The notes under the pieces are model-generated. The model was not told the origin of the DNA. It was given only the letters and a program-made list of their open reading frames with translations, and searched no databases. 64,000 nt of DNA from Methanococcoides sp. LMO-2 (lineage in GTDB: Archaea; Halobacteriota; Methanosarcinia; Methanosarcinales; Methanosarcinaceae): assembly GCF_038432375.1 (NCBI RefSeq), contig NZ_JBCAUS010000002.1:931740-995739 (forward strand). The letters run 5' to 3'. Positions 63,992-64,000 of this stretch are shown piece after piece. Position numbers and translations under genes: made by a program. The number at the start of each line of letters is the position of its first letter. The first letter of the stretch is position 1.

Positions 63992-64000
63992 ATCTCTAAT

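Overview
The window is chromosomal DNA of a methanogenic archaeon of the Methanosarcinaceae. The evidence is F420-dependent methylene-tetrahydromethanopterin reductase (mer) followed by an FpoF-type F420H2 dehydrogenase subunit, archaeal ribosomal and RNA polymerase genes (L18e, RpoN, RpoK), the archaeal mevalonate branch (mevalonate kinase, isopentenyl phosphate kinase, type 2 IPP isomerase), an F420H2-oxidase type flavodiiron protein, TATA/BRE promoters and AGGAGGTGAT-type ribosome sites. Moderate AT richness and a surface multiheme cytochrome c fit a methylotrophic genus such as Methanolobus, Methanococcoides or Methanohalophilus; the species cannot be fixed from the sequence alone.

Layout. 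1-5.1 kb: proline genes proA (cut by the window edge) and proB, a sensor kinase-like protein lacking both phospho-acceptor residues, and an AI-2E family permease. 5.2-8.1 kb: a PHP phosphoesterase, two tandem copies of an unannotated small RNA with its own promoters, hflX and a DUF2209 gene. 8.1-11.2 kb: lipid/polyprenol and glycosyl transfer membrane genes. 11.4-20.2 kb: an ArsR-like regulator with a CVC motif, then DUF2162 membrane protein, ExbB/TolQ-like channel, ExbD-like DUF2149 protein and a 2055-residue secreted, membrane-anchored CobN/BchH-type chelatase with internal repeats. 20.3-22.5 kb: a phosphoribosyltransferase, two tRNAs and the AmmeMemoRadiSam radical SAM enzyme. 22.7-34.2 kb (minus strand): serA and two small unknowns leading into L18e-L13-S9-RpoN-tRNA-Pro(CGG, with intron)-RpoK-S2-MEMO-mvk-ipk-fni-RNase J-idsA. 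34.4-43.9 kb: oxygen-defence and electron-transfer genes (FTR-like reductase, FprA, ferritin-like protein, rubrerythrin, AfpA, flavin oxidoreductase, iron-sulfur flavoprotein, five-heme cytochrome c with a PGF-CTERM-like tail, CMD and two DUF2180 proteins) around an inositol phosphate synthase/DUF429 pair. 44.3-46.9 kb: mer-fpoF-nadM. 48.5-52.3 kb: trpDFEG. 52.6-58.4 kb: cobalamin genes cbiP and, divergently, cbiT-L-F-G(N)-G(C)-H-C. 58.5-63.1 kb: CcdA/thioredoxin, riboflavin/F420 precursor reductase, CBS, Usp and amidohydrolase genes. 63.4-64 kb: distal end of an rRNA operon (5S, tRNA-Cys) plus a second, diverged 5S copy.

Most notable. (1) A putative proton-driven surface chelatase system, ExbB/ExbD-like proteins plus an exported CobN, which I interpret as a metal or tetrapyrrole acquisition machine. 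(2) Three genes (cytochrome c, iron-sulfur flavoprotein, cbiG N-half) whose only plausible start codon is AUA, each 7-8 nt downstream of a near-perfect Shine-Dalgarno site. (3) A tandem pair of about 80-nt small RNAs closed by a 9-bp stem, each with BRE/TATA at the correct distance and a terminal U-run. (4) Three T(G/A)TACA boxes at exact 10-bp spacing over the trpDFEG start region.
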